A stretch of 64,000 bases of DNA from Paenibacillus sp. FSL H7-0737 (GTDB lineage Bacteria > Bacillota > Bacilli > Paenibacillales > Paenibacillaceae). The notes below the pieces were generated by a model that worked only from the letters and a program-made list of their open reading frames with translations, ran no database searches and had not been told where the DNA came from. The stretch spans positions 248,001 to 312,000 of the forward strand of contig NZ_CP009279.1 of the NCBI RefSeq assembly GCF_000758545.1. Reading direction: 5' to 3'. Position numbers and translations under genes: made by a program. This document shows positions 8,283 to 16,877 of the stretch, in pieces. How positions within the stretch are numbered: the stretch's first letter is position 1; each line of letters starts with the position of its first letter.

Positions 8283-9272
8283 TTAATTGGAAGTAGTAGA
8301 TTCCCGTACAATTAACTCTGGGTCAATCTTTACTCCAGCTCCGCGCTTCATCTTTCCAGAGATACGCTTTAAGAGCATTTCGGCAGCTGCTAATCCAATT
8401 TTGTCCGAAGGCTGACGGATCGTTGTTAAATATGGATGAAGCTGTGAAGCAATATAATGATCATCATAACCAATCACAGCTACTTGTTCGGGTACCCGAA
8501 TGCCAGCTTCCATTAACGCGTTGATGACGCCAAGGGCGATATTGTCATCGCCAGCGAATACCGCAGTAGGTAATTGTCCTTCGTTCAGCCAACGCTTGCA
8601 GGTTTCGTATCCCATTCCAATTTCGAAATCACCATGTACAATCTCAAATGGAGTAAGACCTTTTTCCTCAAGCGCTTGTAGGAATCCGGCACGCCGCTCC
8701 CGCGTACTACGGAACATCTCCTGTCCACATAGATGAGCAATTGACGTATGACCGAGCGCTAACAGATGACTGGTAGCCATGTAGCCACCTTTGAAGTTAT
8801 CAATCGTGATAGAGTAGGTGTCATTCTCGGGCTTTTGGTTATCAATCAGCACATAGGGGATGCCGCGCCGTTTTAATTCCACAATATAATTATCCTCTTC
8901 CATCGGAGAGAGTAAAAACAAACCGTCTACACGATCCTCCTGGATTAAATAATGGCTATCATCCGATTCGATGCCTGCTGAGATGGAGATGGCCAAAAAA
9001 TAACCATGCATCGCTAAGACTTCATTCAGCTCTTTGACCACTGCGTCAAAAAAAGAATCCTGCAGGGTCGTGACAATAATCCCGATAATTCCCGTCTTAC
9101 CGCTTGCCAGACTGCGTGCAGCTGCATTAGGGCGATAATCCAGCTCTTTAATGGCCTCCAGCACCTTCTGGCGATTATTCTCGCGTACCGATTCGGCCCC
9201 ATTTAAGACCCGGGATACGGTTACAACCGATAATCCTGATTTTTTGGCTACATCAAAAATACTCACTTTCAT
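8283..9272 (-). CDS. LacI/GalR-family transcriptional regulator of the amino-sugar operon
   Basis: A 329-aa repressor. The N-terminal HTH and hinge helix are textbook: IFDVAKKSGLSVVTVSRVLNG, broken here after ten residues as IFDVAKKSGL and SVVTVSRVLNG, then YRPNAAARSLASGKTG. The rest is a periplasmic-binding-like ligand domain ending VIDPELIVRESTT-like. The start ATG follows GAGGAGAACTAGAG. It lies within the operon between the binding-protein gene and the kinase gene. Its likely targets are the twin 22-bp operators at 12634-12655 and 12706-12727 at the head of the operon. Inducer unknown. Confidence 0.92.
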   Translation of the reverse strand: MKVSIFDVAKKSGLSVVTVSRVLNGAESVRENNRQKVLEAIKELDYRPNAAARSLASGKTGIIGIIVTTLQDSFFDAVVKELNEVLAMHGYFLAISISAGIESDDSHYLIQEDRVDGLFLLSPMEEDNYIVELKRRGIPYVLIDNQKPENDTYSITIDNFKGGYMATSHLLALGHTSIAHLCGQEMFRSTRERRAGFLQALEEKGLTPFEIVHGDFEIGMGYETCKRWLNEGQLPTAVFAGDDNIALGVINALMEAGIRVPEQVAVIGYDDHYIASQLHPYLTTIRQPSDKIGLAAAEMLLKRISGKMKRGAGVKIDPELIVRESTTSN

Positions 9273-9372
9273 CTCTAGTTCTCCTCGCGGCAGATTTTCC
9301 GATCCTGTTTTCTACCTTTAGTATACAGGGTTGGCAGACTGTCCGCTAAACGTATGATTTCAAACAGGTATA

Positions 9373-9390
9373 CCGTCCCTAAAGGGACGG
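9373..9390 (-). promoter_or_regulatory. Intercistronic hairpin between binding-protein and lacI genes
   Basis: CCGTCCC/GGGACGG with a 4-nt loop and no T-run, in the 133-bp gap after the binding-protein gene. Probably a 3' stabiliser or partial attenuator that keeps the binding protein more abundant than the downstream enzymes. Confidence 0.5.
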
Positions 9391-9405
9391 CATATCTGCC
9401 AAATA

Positions 9406-10791
9406 TTAACGATGAATGATCTCCGTAACTTTTTTCTGAATCGTCGTCATCACCTCTTCCACCGTCTTATGTCCAGTTTCTACTGGCTGCAATTCATTAA
9501 TGAACATGTCATTAATTTGCGAGTAGTTGGTGATCAAATGGTTGTAGGATTCGAAGCCATAGTTCACAGCACCCTCGTAGACATTTTTGATATCTTGTGG
9601 ATCGATGCCATCAAAATGTTTATAGTAAGCTTCAGCAGCTTGGGTGTTGACTGGCGGGTTACCGCCACTAAGCTCAATGGATTTCTCCTGCACTTCGGTA
9701 GTGATCAAATATTTGATCCATTCCAAAGCTTCCTTCGGATGTTTGGAGTCCTTCAAGATCAGCAGCGGATCGACGTAAAGTGTGCTGCGTACCTTATCGT
9801 TGCCTCCCCATGGTACAGCGGCTACACCGATTTTGAAGGGAAAGTCATTCGCACCTGCAAGGTTCCATGAGCCACCGATAGACATCCCGATTTTACCTGC
9901 AACAAAGGGATCGCCGTTCTGTCCGGCTACGCTTTTGCTCCACTCGGAGGAAGGAGAGACTTTATCTTTGAAGACCAGATCAAAGAGTTTGTTGTAGGCA
10001 GCAATCACTTCAGGGGAATCAAAATAAGTCTCAGAAGGCACGCCGCCATTCGTCCATGTATCCTCTGAATAAGGCTGCGCTCCAAAATATAATGGCCGCA
10101 TATCGCGTTCAGACCAGGTGAAGTCTACGCCATATTGTGTTTTGGCAATATCATCGGAGACGAGAGTCATTTGTTTAGCCTGGTCGACCATCTTTTCAAA
10201 CGTCCAGCTCTTATCTTCATAATCGCTTGTTGGGTAAGTCAGTTTGGCAGCATCAAACATGTCTTTGTTATAGAGCATCAAGGTGACATACATATTAACT
10301 GGGATACCATATGTGTGATCTTTAACCTTATAAATGTTCATCAGGTTCTCTGGGATGTTGTAATCCGCTGCCTTGAAACCATCCTCTTTTAAAAGGTCGG
10401 TCAAATCGAGCAGCATATCCTTGTTGTAGTATTCTGCGAAACCTCCATAACCCCAGTGACTTGTCACATCGGGTGATTTGCCACCGGCAATTAGCGTTTG
10501 CAGCTTGCTGTCGAACTGCTCATAAGGTGCTTTTTCCACTTTTACTTTAATGTTCGGGTGCTGCTTTTCGAAATCAGGAATTAATTTCTCAACAAAAGTC
10601 CGGTCTTCTGAATCTATTGTGTAATGGGTGATGGTTACCGTTTCTGCTTTGCCTCCTGAATTGGTCGAGCCACCATTTCCTTCAGATAGAGTGTTACCCG
10701 CCGATTTGCCGCCGCTACAGCCTGACAATGCCAGAACAACAAGCATGGTTGTTGCAAGTAAAAGCGCACTACTTTTCCTGTTCTTGTTCAT
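9406..10791 (-). CDS. Sugar ABC transporter substrate-binding lipoprotein
   Basis: Extracellular family 1 solute-binding protein of 461 aa. It has a lipoprotein signal with lipobox LSGC (C25 lipidated), a Gly/Ser/Asn-rich linker, and the family pattern TITHYTIDSEDRTFVEKLIP followed by FEKQHPNIKVKVE. It delivers an oligosaccharide to the two permeases encoded upstream. No ATPase gene is present in the operon, so the transporter probably uses a shared MsmX-type ATPase encoded elsewhere (known practice in Firmicutes; inference here). The gene follows the second permease by 52 bp. Confidence 0.9.
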   Translation of the reverse strand: MNKNRKSSALLLATTMLVVLALSGCSGGKSAGNTLSEGNGGSTNSGGKAETVTITHYTIDSEDRTFVEKLIPDFEKQHPNIKVKVEKAPYEQFDSKLQTLIAGGKSPDVTSHWGYGGFAEYYNKDMLLDLTDLLKEDGFKAADYNIPENLMNIYKVKDHTYGIPVNMYVTLMLYNKDMFDAAKLTYPTSDYEDKSWTFEKMVDQAKQMTLVSDDIAKTQYGVDFTWSERDMRPLYFGAQPYSEDTWTNGGVPSETYFDSPEVIAAYNKLFDLVFKDKVSPSSEWSKSVAGQNGDPFVAGKIGMSIGGSWNLAGANDFPFKIGVAAVPWGGNDKVRSTLYVDPLLILKDSKHPKEALEWIKYLITTEVQEKSIELSGGNPPVNTQAAEAYYKHFDGIDPQDIKNVYEGAVNYGFESYNHLITNYSQINDMFINELQPVETGHKTVEEVMTTIQKKVTEIIHR

Positions 10792-10843
10792 TAGCTAAAC
10801 CCCCATGATTTCAAGTATATTTGGCCGCCCGGATGGCGGATTA

Positions 10844-11722
10844 TTACTTAATCCCTGTAAGTACAATCCCTTCGACGAACTGTTTCTGTGCTACAGCAAA
10901 CAGCGTTACGATAGGAACCATAGCTAGAACCGAAGCGACCATCAGCAAATGCCAAGGTGGAATGCGGAATCTCGATGAGGTGAGAGAAGCCATCCCGACG
11001 GGTAGCGTGAACTTCTCTGACGAGCTTAGGTAAAGCACCGGTGTAAGCAGATCGTTCCAGTTGTAGATAAAAGCAAAGATAGCTACAGTTGCAAGGGCGG
11101 GTTTGGAGAGTGGGAGTGCTATAGTAGCCCACATCCGTATTTCGCCGCATCCATCAATGCGTCCGGCATCAAATAGCTCTTCAGGCAACGTGGAGAAGAA
11201 TTGGCGCAGCAGGAAAATGTTATAAGCTGAGCCGAAAAAAGCAGGCACAATCAAGGGTAGGAAGGTGTCGATCCAGTTCATTTGCGAAAAGAGTACGAAT
11301 TGCGGAATCATAATGGCTGGATAAGGCAACATCATTGTGCTCAACAATAGGATGAACCATATCTGATTCCCTCTACCTCTGAATCTGGCGAATCCATAGG
11401 CGACCAGTGCTGAAGAAATCAAGGTGCCTACAACGCTGAGGCCGGCAATAATTAAACTATTTTTGTAAAGCGTACCGAACTGCAGGGTATCAAATATTTC
11501 TGTGTAATTACTCCACTGCCAGCTCTCTGGAAGAAAGGTGGGTGGGAACTTCAGCATCTCACGTTTGGACTTAAGTGAAGTGGAGACCATGAAGAACAAA
11601 GGAAGCAGCATCAGAAATGTTGTAACTACTAAAGTAATAAAGCTAAAAATCTTAACAGGCTCCACTTTCCGGCGGCGTTTGGTTCCTTTAGTCTGGGGGC
11701 TTAGCGCTCTGACTGTACTCAT
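10844..11722 (-). CDS. Sugar ABC transporter permease, MalG type
   Basis: Inner-membrane permease of 292 aa with six predicted membrane segments. The cytoplasmic EAA loop is DAGRIDGCGEIRMWATIALP. The N-terminus is a basic cytoplasmic tail (TKGTKRRRKVEPVK). Its ATG overlaps the TGA of the upstream permease (ATGA), so the two subunits are coupled. It pairs with the MalF-type permease and the lipoprotein at 9406. Confidence 0.92.
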   Translation of the reverse strand: MSTVRALSPQTKGTKRRRKVEPVKIFSFITLVVTTFLMLLPLFFMVSTSLKSKREMLKFPPTFLPESWQWSNYTEIFDTLQFGTLYKNSLIIAGLSVVGTLISSALVAYGFARFRGRGNQIWFILLLSTMMLPYPAIMIPQFVLFSQMNWIDTFLPLIVPAFFGSAYNIFLLRQFFSTLPEELFDAGRIDGCGEIRMWATIALPLSKPALATVAIFAFIYNWNDLLTPVLYLSSSEKFTLPVGMASLTSSRFRIPPWHLLMVASVLAMVPIVTLFAVAQKQFVEGIVLTGIK

Positions 11723-12612
11723 TTGCGTCCGCCTCCTTCGTAGTGAACATAACGGTTAGACAATTTCATAATTAGTGCGGTGCACAGCATAACTACGATG
11801 AGGAGCACCCATGCCAAGGCTGAGGAATAACCGGCACGATATTCTTTGAAAGCACTGGTGTAGAGATTATAGACATAGAACCAGGTAGAGTAATTTGGAC
11901 CTCCTTGAGTCATAACAAAAGCTTGGGTAAAGACTTGGAAGGAATCGATCAGTCCCATAATTAGTTGAAAAAGCAGCACGGGAGAGATCATCGGTAAGGT
12001 AATGTTCAAGAAAATTCTGAAGCGTCCGGCACCGTCAAGGTTAGCGGCTTCGATCAAGCTAGCTGGTACGCCTTGCAGACCTGCGAGGAATAAAATCATT
12101 CCTGAGCCTGCTGTCCAGAACGTCATGATGATCAAGGCATATAGTGCAGTGTCGGGGTTCATCAGCCAAGCCGGTCCATGAATACCGAACCAGGAAAGGA
12201 TGTAATTGAAGAGCCCGATCTGCGGGTTGAAGATCCAGTACCATAGGAGGGACATGGCCACGCCGGATACCATGCTTGGAAAATACATGGCCGTTCGGAA
12301 AAAGCCGCGCAGGGGAATGGTCTGGTGAAGCAATAGCGCAAATCCAAGACCGAGAACAAGCTGGATAGGTACACCGATGAAGGTATATCTCAGCGTGACA
12401 ACCACCGATTTCCAGAATAGGTCATTGTGAAACATCTCTGTGTAGTTAGCGAGCCCGATAAACTTAGGTGGGTGTATGATGTCATAATCAGTAAAGCTGA
12501 AGTAAAGCGATGATAAGATAGGATAAAGGGCGAATACTAGGAAGCCGATAATCCAAGGAGAAATGAACAGATACATGTAGAAAGTCTGCCGCCTGTTCTC
12601 GCGATTGATCAT
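11719..12612 (-). CDS. Sugar ABC transporter permease, MalF type
   Basis: First gene of the amino-sugar operon: 297-aa permease with six membrane segments and the EAA loop SLIEAANLDGAGRFRIFLNI. I chose the ATG at 12612 (MINRENRRQT), which follows GAGAGG at about 10 nt; the upstream ATG at 12630 overlaps that ribosome site. Twin operators and the likely promoter lie immediately upstream. Confidence 0.92.
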   Translation of the reverse strand: MINRENRRQTFYMYLFISPWIIGFLVFALYPILSSLYFSFTDYDIIHPPKFIGLANYTEMFHNDLFWKSVVVTLRYTFIGVPIQLVLGLGFALLLHQTIPLRGFFRTAMYFPSMVSGVAMSLLWYWIFNPQIGLFNYILSWFGIHGPAWLMNPDTALYALIIMTFWTAGSGMILFLAGLQGVPASLIEAANLDGAGRFRIFLNITLPMISPVLLFQLIMGLIDSFQVFTQAFVMTQGGPNYSTWFYVYNLYTSAFKEYRAGYSSALAWVLLIVVMLCTALIMKLSNRYVHYEGGGRK

Positions 12613-12633
12613 GACACACCAACCTCTCATTTT

Positions 12634-12655
12634 AAAGTATAAGCGCTTTAACTTT
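12634..12655. promoter_or_regulatory. Twin operator copy A of the amino-sugar operon
   Basis: 22-bp imperfect palindrome: left arm AAAGTATAAG, centre CG, right arm CTTTAACTTT. The same pattern recurs exactly 72 bp away at 12706-12727. It resembles LacI-family operators (central CG with A/T-rich arms). Confidence 0.65.
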
Positions 12656-12705
12656 TGGTCGTGCTAATACTATTAATTAGCAATAATAATAGATACCTTG
12701 GTATT

Positions 12706-12727
12706 AAAGTTTAACCGCTTTAACTTT
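12706..12727. promoter_or_regulatory. Twin operator copy B of the amino-sugar operon
   Basis: 22-bp palindrome: left arm AAAGTTTAAC, centre CG, right arm CTTTAACTTT. It overlaps a weak minus-strand -35 (TTAAAC) spaced 17 bp from a -10-like TATTAT, so copy A would lie in the transcribed leader. Confidence 0.65.
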
Positions 12728-12971
12728 TTGGTTCGCTTGATAAGCTTATCATAGAGGATGATCACTAAATAATCAATACTTATTTTTAACTATAAGAGCG
12801 CTATCAGTCATTAAACATAACATTAACCTTGTTATTTTTTTGGAAAGTCCCTCGAAAAAGATTTCTAAGGTTTTGATGATAGTAATTATAACGTATGAAT
12901 GTTATTTTCGATTGATATTTCTCATGCTATGATTAGGTTTGGTCATATTTTGTTAGAAATGAGGAAACTGA
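12728..12971. other. AT-rich gap upstream of the ATP-grasp gene
   Basis: About 240 bp of AT-rich sequence between the divergent operons. Apart from the operators and a GAGGAA ribosome site before 12972, I see no gene or structured element. Confidence 0.5.
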
Positions 12972-13769
12972 ATGACGACTAGACCTTACTTAAAAATGAT
13001 CCAGCATTCTGTTACAACCTCAGGGATTACCTTTGAGGAAGTTACACCGAATTTCGTATATAGAGCTACGGATGGATTGAAATCATTTGTGATGGTAGAC
13101 GCTGAGATCGGACTAAACAACAGTGCTTCTACGATCATTGCTATGAGTAAATCTCTAACTTATGACGTTTTGTATAAGGTGAATATCCCCGCGGTAGAAC
13201 ATATCTATTTGCCACATCCTGACTCCAAATTTAACAACTTGAATCCTTATTCATTGGCTGAACGTTATTTCCAAACGCTCAATGGGGTGGTAGTTATGAA
13301 GCAGGATAACGGGGCACAGGGAAATCATGTGTACAAAATTAATGAGATAGCCGATCTGCACGAAAAGCTGGATTTATTATTTTCTTTACAGCTTAATGGG
13401 GCAATAGGTCCCTATTATGAAGCGGAGATTGAGTATAGAATCGTAACTTTTAATCACCAGGCGCGTGTATTCCTTGGAAAAAAAAGAGTTCGCTCTTGGA
13501 AGCACAATTTGATTAACGGGGCTGTTGCTATTGAGGTTAGCGATCAGGCCAAACGAGCGGCGCTTGCGGCGCTTGCTTCCGAGACCTCTAAAGCGATGGG
13601 CCTTGATTTTTGCTCCGTGGATATTTTAGAGACAGATCAAGGCCTCAGGGTGATCGAAGTGAATCATAAGGTTATGCTAGATGAGTATTGTAAGCAGAAT
13701 CCAAGTGAAGTGCCAGCGCTATCTGATCTTTATCAGGAAGTCATTCTCCAGCGCTTTGAGAAGCTATAA
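12972..13769 (+). CDS. ATP-grasp domain protein (putative carboxylate-amine ligase)
   Basis: A 265-aa protein that fits a compact ATP-grasp fold of the RimK/YheC type: a lysine-bearing ATP loop in VVVMKQDNGAQGNHVY, the second strand AEIEYRIVTFNHQARVF, the metal/ATP region GLDFCSVDILE and the terminal acidic motif RVIEVNHKVMLDEY. Such enzymes form an amide via an acyl phosphate. No signal peptide. The start ATG follows GAGGAAACTGA. It is convergent with a FolC-like Mur ligase gene (the ends overlap by 6 bp). Together they hold the two catalytic modules found fused in cyanophycin synthetase. The ATP-grasp call is by motif; the substrate is not known. Confidence 0.72.
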   Translation: MTTRPYLKMIQHSVTTSGITFEEVTPNFVYRATDGLKSFVMVDAEIGLNNSASTIIAMSKSLTYDVLYKVNIPAVEHIYLPHPDSKFNNLNPYSLAERYFQTLNGVVVMKQDNGAQGNHVYKINEIADLHEKLDLLFSLQLNGAIGPYYEAEIEYRIVTFNHQARVFLGKKRVRSWKHNLINGAVAIEVSDQAKRAALAALASETSKAMGLDFCSVDILETDQGLRVIEVNHKVMLDEYCKQNPSEVPALSDLYQEVILQRFEKL

Positions 13770-15119
13770 GCCGATATCGAGCAGCGATTGCCCGAATAAT
13801 CTTTTGGCATTTCCGATAAAGGTTTGCGTGCCGACAATTACAATAATCTCGGAAGACGAGCGAGTTTGTATGTGCGTTAGAGCGTCCTCTAAATAGGGGA
13901 ACTCGTAACTTTGTTCGATAAAACGTTTGGCAACATGGAGTGCATCTGTAGGAAAAGAAAGATGACTAATATCGGGCTTTGTGATGATTAATTGATCCGA
14001 GACCGAACTCATCACTTCGATAACCCCTGGGTAATCTTTATCTTTAGGGACACCGATAATTGAAGTTACAGCTCGGCTGCGGTCAGGATTCACCAGTTGA
14101 ATAAGCTCAGCCAAATAGCCTGCCGACTCTTTATGAATTGCTCCGTCAATTATCGTTAATGGATCATGGCAGATCACTTCACAGCGACCCGGCCATTGCA
14201 ATTGTGCAAAGCATTTGAGAACGAGTTCCCTATTCAGAGGACCACTTGTAATATCCTCACATAGTGCGACTGCAGTGGCTGCATTTAGAGCTTGAAATTG
14301 CCCCAATAACGGAATCGTTAAGGACGGGTAAATTGCTTGATTTGTCTGAACATTAAAAGTAGTTCCAACGGGTGTTATTGCAATAGAGTCAGCCCAGAAC
14401 TGCTCCTCATAATACTGGACAGTGTTGGAAGTGAGGTTCGCTTTTATAGTCGCAAGTACGCTCGATTTCTGTTTGCTAATATAGACGTTAGTAGCCTTGT
14501 TTTTGACGATACCCAGTTTATGTAGTGTAATGCTGTTCAGGTCAGGTCCCAAATTAGCTACATGTTCCTCCATAATCGGAGTAATGACAGCCCAATTATT
14601 CTTCAGGACATTCGTGTCATCAAACCTTCCGCCTCTTCCACATTCAATTACATTGAAATCGGTATGATTCTCCTTGAAGTACAACGTCGCAATCGCCAGA
14701 CCCACCCCAACAGGACCTTGATACTCATCAGCGGCAAGCTGATCTTCAATCGTTTGAAATCCCTCGCGAACCACATTTCCTAATCGTACAAAATCCTCTT
14801 TGGATATGGCCCGCCCGTCAATCCGTATTCTTTCGTTGAAATCTACCAGATGAGGGGAGGTGAACAAGCCCACTTTATAGCCTAGGTGACTTAACAAAGA
14901 AGAGATAAACCTTGAGGTGGAGCCCTTACCTTTACTGCCTGTGACTAGTATGTATAGTTGATCTCGATCCGGATTTCCGACTAGTTCCAGCAATTCTCTG
15001 GTTAATTCCGGTCGTCTAACTTGTCCATCCAAAGTTTCTGTGATGTTGTTAATGGCTCTTAGATAAGAGCTGTAGATCATTTCTTCTACCTGGGCTTGTG
15101 AAGTGAATTCCACGATCAT
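13764..15119 (-). CDS. FolC-like Mur ligase family protein
   Basis: A 451-aa Mur-ligase-fold protein closest to folylpolyglutamate synthase: P-loop VTGSKGKGST (FolC usually GTNGKGS), the folate-ligase signature TSPHLVDFNERIRIDG, ECGRGGRFDDTN and the C-terminal-domain pattern WPGRCEVICHDPLTIIDGA. These enzymes add glutamate (or another amino acid) to a carboxylate using ATP. It is the third of three consecutive minus-strand genes; the stop of the preceding gene is 8 bp away. The ATG at 15119 is very close to GGAG; GTG at 15113 has better spacing. Its neighbours are not folate genes, which argues for a dedicated ligase rather than housekeeping FolC. Confidence 0.78.
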   Translation of the reverse strand: MIVEFTSQAQVEEMIYSSYLRAINNITETLDGQVRRPELTRELLELVGNPDRDQLYILVTGSKGKGSTSRFISSLLSHLGYKVGLFTSPHLVDFNERIRIDGRAISKEDFVRLGNVVREGFQTIEDQLAADEYQGPVGVGLAIATLYFKENHTDFNVIECGRGGRFDDTNVLKNNWAVITPIMEEHVANLGPDLNSITLHKLGIVKNKATNVYISKQKSSVLATIKANLTSNTVQYYEEQFWADSIAITPVGTTFNVQTNQAIYPSLTIPLLGQFQALNAATAVALCEDITSGPLNRELVLKCFAQLQWPGRCEVICHDPLTIIDGAIHKESAGYLAELIQLVNPDRSRAVTSIIGVPKDKDYPGVIEVMSSVSDQLIITKPDISHLSFPTDALHVAKRFIEQSYEFPYLEDALTHIQTRSSSEIIVIVGTQTFIGNAKRLFGQSLLDIGL

Positions 15120-15127
15120 CGCTCCAT

Positions 15128-16240
15128 TTAGTTAATTTTTGCTCGTTCTTCAGATAGCGTCGTGTAGATGATTATCGGAAGTAGTATCAGAGAAATAGCA
15201 ACGGTCAGAGCGATGCTCCAGCTCAAATCCTTATACAGCTGTACTACTGTAAACAATAGAGCAATTACAGGCAAGACCAGCTTATTTAAGTGTTTTAAGA
15301 ATAGGGAGTTCATGCTTCTCTTTACGGTAACCGATGTGCCGATACTGGGGATTTCTAGTTCATTTCGTGACAAAGCGGTGATTCCGATAAATAAGTGGCT
15401 GTCGATAAATTTGAGCTGATCATCCTCCTCATTTAGCTTGATCAACTGGGCAATATGCTCAGTGTCTATATCTAAGATGGGGACGGTGATTTCTTTGTTG
15501 TTATAGGTGACGACGATTTTGTCGGTCTCTTCCATACCCAGCAGCTTTCTAACATTGGGGTGAATTCGGCATAGATTTTGGTGCTCATCAAAAGGGTAGG
15601 GATGCCCTACTCTTAGTGTAAGCTCTCTTTTGCCAATAAAAAGATTTCCTAATGCGGTTAAGGGCCGTTTGATTCCCAGATGTATAAGTTTATGTATGCC
15701 TGGCTTGGACTGAGGACTTGTTCTTGCACGGGTAATAATTAGTTGATCATCCTCAGTGGCATGAGTCTCAAGTAACAACATGATATATCTGTTGAAATAT
15801 AGTGCGTTCGGCTTGGCAGTGTCATCCTCTTTTAACGTTAAGTTTACCCGAAAGCCATTCTTAGGATTAATCAGCTCTACATGGTTCGAATACTTGCGGA
15901 CGAGCGTTGGACAAGCTTTGACATAAGGTTTGGCAATCTCGTCCACTTTAGGAATTCCCCGAAGAATCGTGTTGTACTCAGGTTTAGTAATGGTTAATCC
16001 TGTTATGGGGCAATCTCCTAGCTTGTCCTTTGCTCTTTTAGATAATTGAATACTGCCTCTAGGGATATCACTTTTAGATAAAAGCAAACAGCTAACCTGA
16101 GCATCATTCTCTGCTTTAAGCTCGACAAAGATATGGTGGACTAAGCCTAATTCATCCAGCTCATCGGGGTTCATCGTGAGTTCTTCCCGGGCAGTATAGC
16201 TTTGTTTGTCCAATAGGGTGAAGGTCTGCTCGATATTTAT
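15128..16240 (-). CDS. Unknown protein with repeated small beta domains and C-terminal membrane anchor
   Basis: About 370 aa with no family I recognise. Near the C-terminus two hydrophobic segments (LVLPVIALLFTVVQLY and WSIALTVAISLILLPIIIY) suggest a hairpin membrane anchor, with the long N-terminal part cytoplasmic. That part seems internally repetitive: TMNPDELDELGL...FVELKAEN resembles RIHPNVRKLLGM...IVVTYNNK, and LSKRAKDKLG is similar, a pattern like small AbrB or double-psi beta domains (tentative). The frame stays open to 16342 but the first about 100 bp overlap the upstream gene. A GGGAGGTG sits at that gene's stop, and the frame then offers ATA (16240) or ATC, TTG at 16213 and ATG at 16174; the true start is unclear. 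Confidence 0.6.
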   Translation of the reverse strand: MNIEQTFTLLDKQSYTAREELTMNPDELDELGLVHHIFVELKAENDAQVSCLLLSKSDIPRGSIQLSKRAKDKLGDCPITGLTITKPEYNTILRGIPKVDEIAKPYVKACPTLVRKYSNHVELINPKNGFRVNLTLKEDDTAKPNALYFNRYIMLLLETHATEDDQLIITRARTSPQSKPGIHKLIHLGIKRPLTALGNLFIGKRELTLRVGHPYPFDEHQNLCRIHPNVRKLLGMEETDKIVVTYNNKEITVPILDIDTEHIAQLIKLNEEDDQLKFIDSHLFIGITALSRNELEIPSIGTSVTVKRSMNSLFLKHLNKLVLPVIALLFTVVQLYKDLSWSIALTVAISLILLPIIIYTTLSEERAKIN

Positions 16241-16241
16241 G

Positions 16242-16877
16242 TTAGGCACCTCCCAATTGATTGATGATTTGTTCGAGGGAATGAATGGTTTTTTGGAATA
16301 AATCAAATGATTTCGGGTTACGATAATTTCGATTAATTTCAATTTGAATACTTTGAACTAACAGCTCTTTGGTGGAATACGATGTGACCGTTCCCGGATG
16401 AGATGCAGAAAATGTATGGTTTTGATAAACATTGGTAATACCATTATTGAAAAAAATACGTACGACTTCATTTATATTATTTTCTTGTATGGAAGTTCCG
16501 TGTAATGTACCTAAATCAATATCAAATTCCCTATCCTTAGAGGCACCATGCAAGTCTATAACAAAGTTAATTTGATGTTCTTTGACAATTGTTCCAAGTG
16601 CAGTCTTATATTCTCCGCCAAGGATGTAATTGGGGTCTTCTTTGGAGAAGCTATTGGAATAGATACAGTGACAATTGGTGAGCTTTTGTAACAGCAGCGC
16701 AAGAGAACCTGTATACATGTCCGCAGGTTTTACTGCATGCTCTCTATAGTGGTTAATGGCATGCGGAGCAGACACAAGGACAGGAAGAGTACCTTCTACA
16801 ATGGAGTAAGAGGGCTCTACCCCGATATCGCCAAAATAATTATTATTAGAGAATTGTAACTCATACTTTTCGATCAG
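16242..16877 (-). CDS. N-formylglutamate amidohydrolase-like protein
   Basis: About 211 aa resembling the HutG/N-formylglutamate amidohydrolase family: LPVLVSAPHAINHYR near the N-terminus, ADMYTGSLALLL, and FVIDLHGASKD with metal-ligand-like His/Asp, then VQSIQIEINRNYR. The family hydrolyses an amide on glutamate or releases terminal groups from peptides. The longest frame with a standard start begins at GTG 16775, but that would cut through the conserved SAPHA block; the frame runs upstream to a TGA at 16893-16895 with the well-formed sequence YFGDIGVEPSYSIVEG, so the real start lies near CTG 16877 or ATC 16886 behind AGGTGA. It heads a three-gene minus-strand unit with the unknown protein and the Mur ligase. 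Confidence 0.65.
   Translation of the reverse strand: MIEKYELQFSNNNYFGDIGVEPSYSIVEGTLPVLVSAPHAINHYREHAVKPADMYTGSLALLLQKLTNCHCIYSNSFSKEDPNYILGGEYKTALGTIVKEHQINFVIDLHGASKDREFDIDLGTLHGTSIQENNINEVVRIFFNNGITNVYQNHTFSASHPGTVTSYSTKELLVQSIQIEINRNYRNPKSFDLFQKTIHSLEQIINQLGGA

Noticed and set aside
9412..9870. 152-aa frame opposite the binding-protein gene
   Set aside because: Shadow of a well-supported lipoprotein gene.
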